This document shows, in pieces, positions 6,430-6,534 of a DNA stretch of 6,534 bases. This DNA is from Chloroflexota bacterium. Its GTDB lineage: Bacteria; Chloroflexota; Dehalococcoidia; SHYB01. The notes below the pieces were generated by a model, which ran no database searches, was not told where the DNA came from, and saw only the letters and a list, made by a program, of their open reading frames with translations. The DNA lies in assembly GCA_016200725.1 (NCBI GenBank), contig JACQEE010000240.1:1-6534 (forward strand). The letters run 5' to 3'. The first letter of the stretch is position 1. Every line of letters starts with the position of its first letter. Both the position numbers and the translations under genes were made by a program.

Positions 6430-6534
6430 ATGCCAGAACGTGAGGCGATGATCGAGATGTACCGGCGGATGCTCCTCATCCGGCGTTTCGAGGAGCGGGT
6501 GGCGGAGTTGGTCTCGTCAGGCGAGATCGTCGGC
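6430..6534 (+). CDS. Thiamine-diphosphate-dependent 2-oxoacid dehydrogenase E1 component, alpha subunit, 3'-truncated
   Basis: Only the first 35 codons are in the window. The helix MIEMYRRMLLIRRFEERVAEL (7-27), followed by VSSGEIVG, is the characteristic N-terminus of E1 alpha subunits of pyruvate, branched-chain 2-oxoacid and acetoin dehydrogenase complexes, where it comes before the GQEA segment that begins the thiamine-diphosphate domain. These enzymes decarboxylate a 2-oxoacid and pass the acyl group to a lipoyl E2 partner. The ATG at 6430 has GAGG (6421-6424) five bases upstream; the later in-frame ATGs lie within the conserved helix. A beta subunit and E2 are expected downstream, outside the window. 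The N-terminus alone does not tell pyruvate, acetoin or branched-chain substrates apart. Confidence 0.85.
   Translation, partial: MPEREAMIEMYRRMLLIRRFEERVAELVSSGEIVG

Overview
The window is a dense, high-GC (roughly 60-65 % by eye) bacterial segment with short or absent intergenic gaps and good Shine-Dalgarno sites. It carries no tRNA, rRNA, CRISPR array or insertion sequence that I can see. All genes look like secondary or catabolic metabolism: a flavin-dependent monooxygenase, an SDR dehydrogenase, a BKACE/DUF849 beta-keto-acid cleavage enzyme, two related amidohydrolases, a DHA2-type MFS transporter, and the start of a thiamine-diphosphate 2-oxoacid dehydrogenase E1 alpha subunit. Such gene sets are common in uncultured soil and marine lineages with expanded monooxygenase and amidohydrolase families (for example SAR202 Chloroflexota, Rokubacteria-like groups), and also in actinobacteria and proteobacteria. 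The sequence alone does not fix the phylum.

Layout. Bases 2-841 hold the C-terminal three quarters of a luciferase-like monooxygenase, coupled through an ATGA overlap to an SDR (838-1647). A DUF849 enzyme on the minus strand (1648-2565) converges on the SDR so tightly that the two stop codons abut with no base between them. An 88-bp divergent region (2566-2653) separates it from a plus-strand operon: amidohydrolase 1 (2654-3838), 11 bp, MFS transporter (3850-5346), 11 bp, amidohydrolase 2 (5358-6337). A 92-bp gap with a weak terminator and a good sigma70-type promoter (TTGACA-17-TAGTCT) follows. The E1 alpha gene then starts at 6430 and runs off the window.

How the genes may work together (inference): oxygenation by the flavoenzyme, oxidation of an alcohol or ketone by the SDR, hydrolysis or decarboxylation by an amidohydrolase, acetyl-CoA-dependent cleavage of a beta-keto acid by the BKACE enzyme, and oxidative decarboxylation of a 2-oxoacid would make a plausible degradation route. 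The transporter would move substrate or product. The substrate cannot be named.

Most notable points: amidohydrolase 2 is broken by a frame change with loss of about 60-70 residues of barrel; a 9-bp perfect inverted repeat lies in the divergent promoter region; an 18-bp perfect palindrome lies at the 3' end of the transporter gene; and the DUF849 protein has Gly where the characterised Kce enzyme has a metal-binding Glu. I found no clear previously undescribed system; this looks like an accessory catabolic island with some unexplained regulatory structure.
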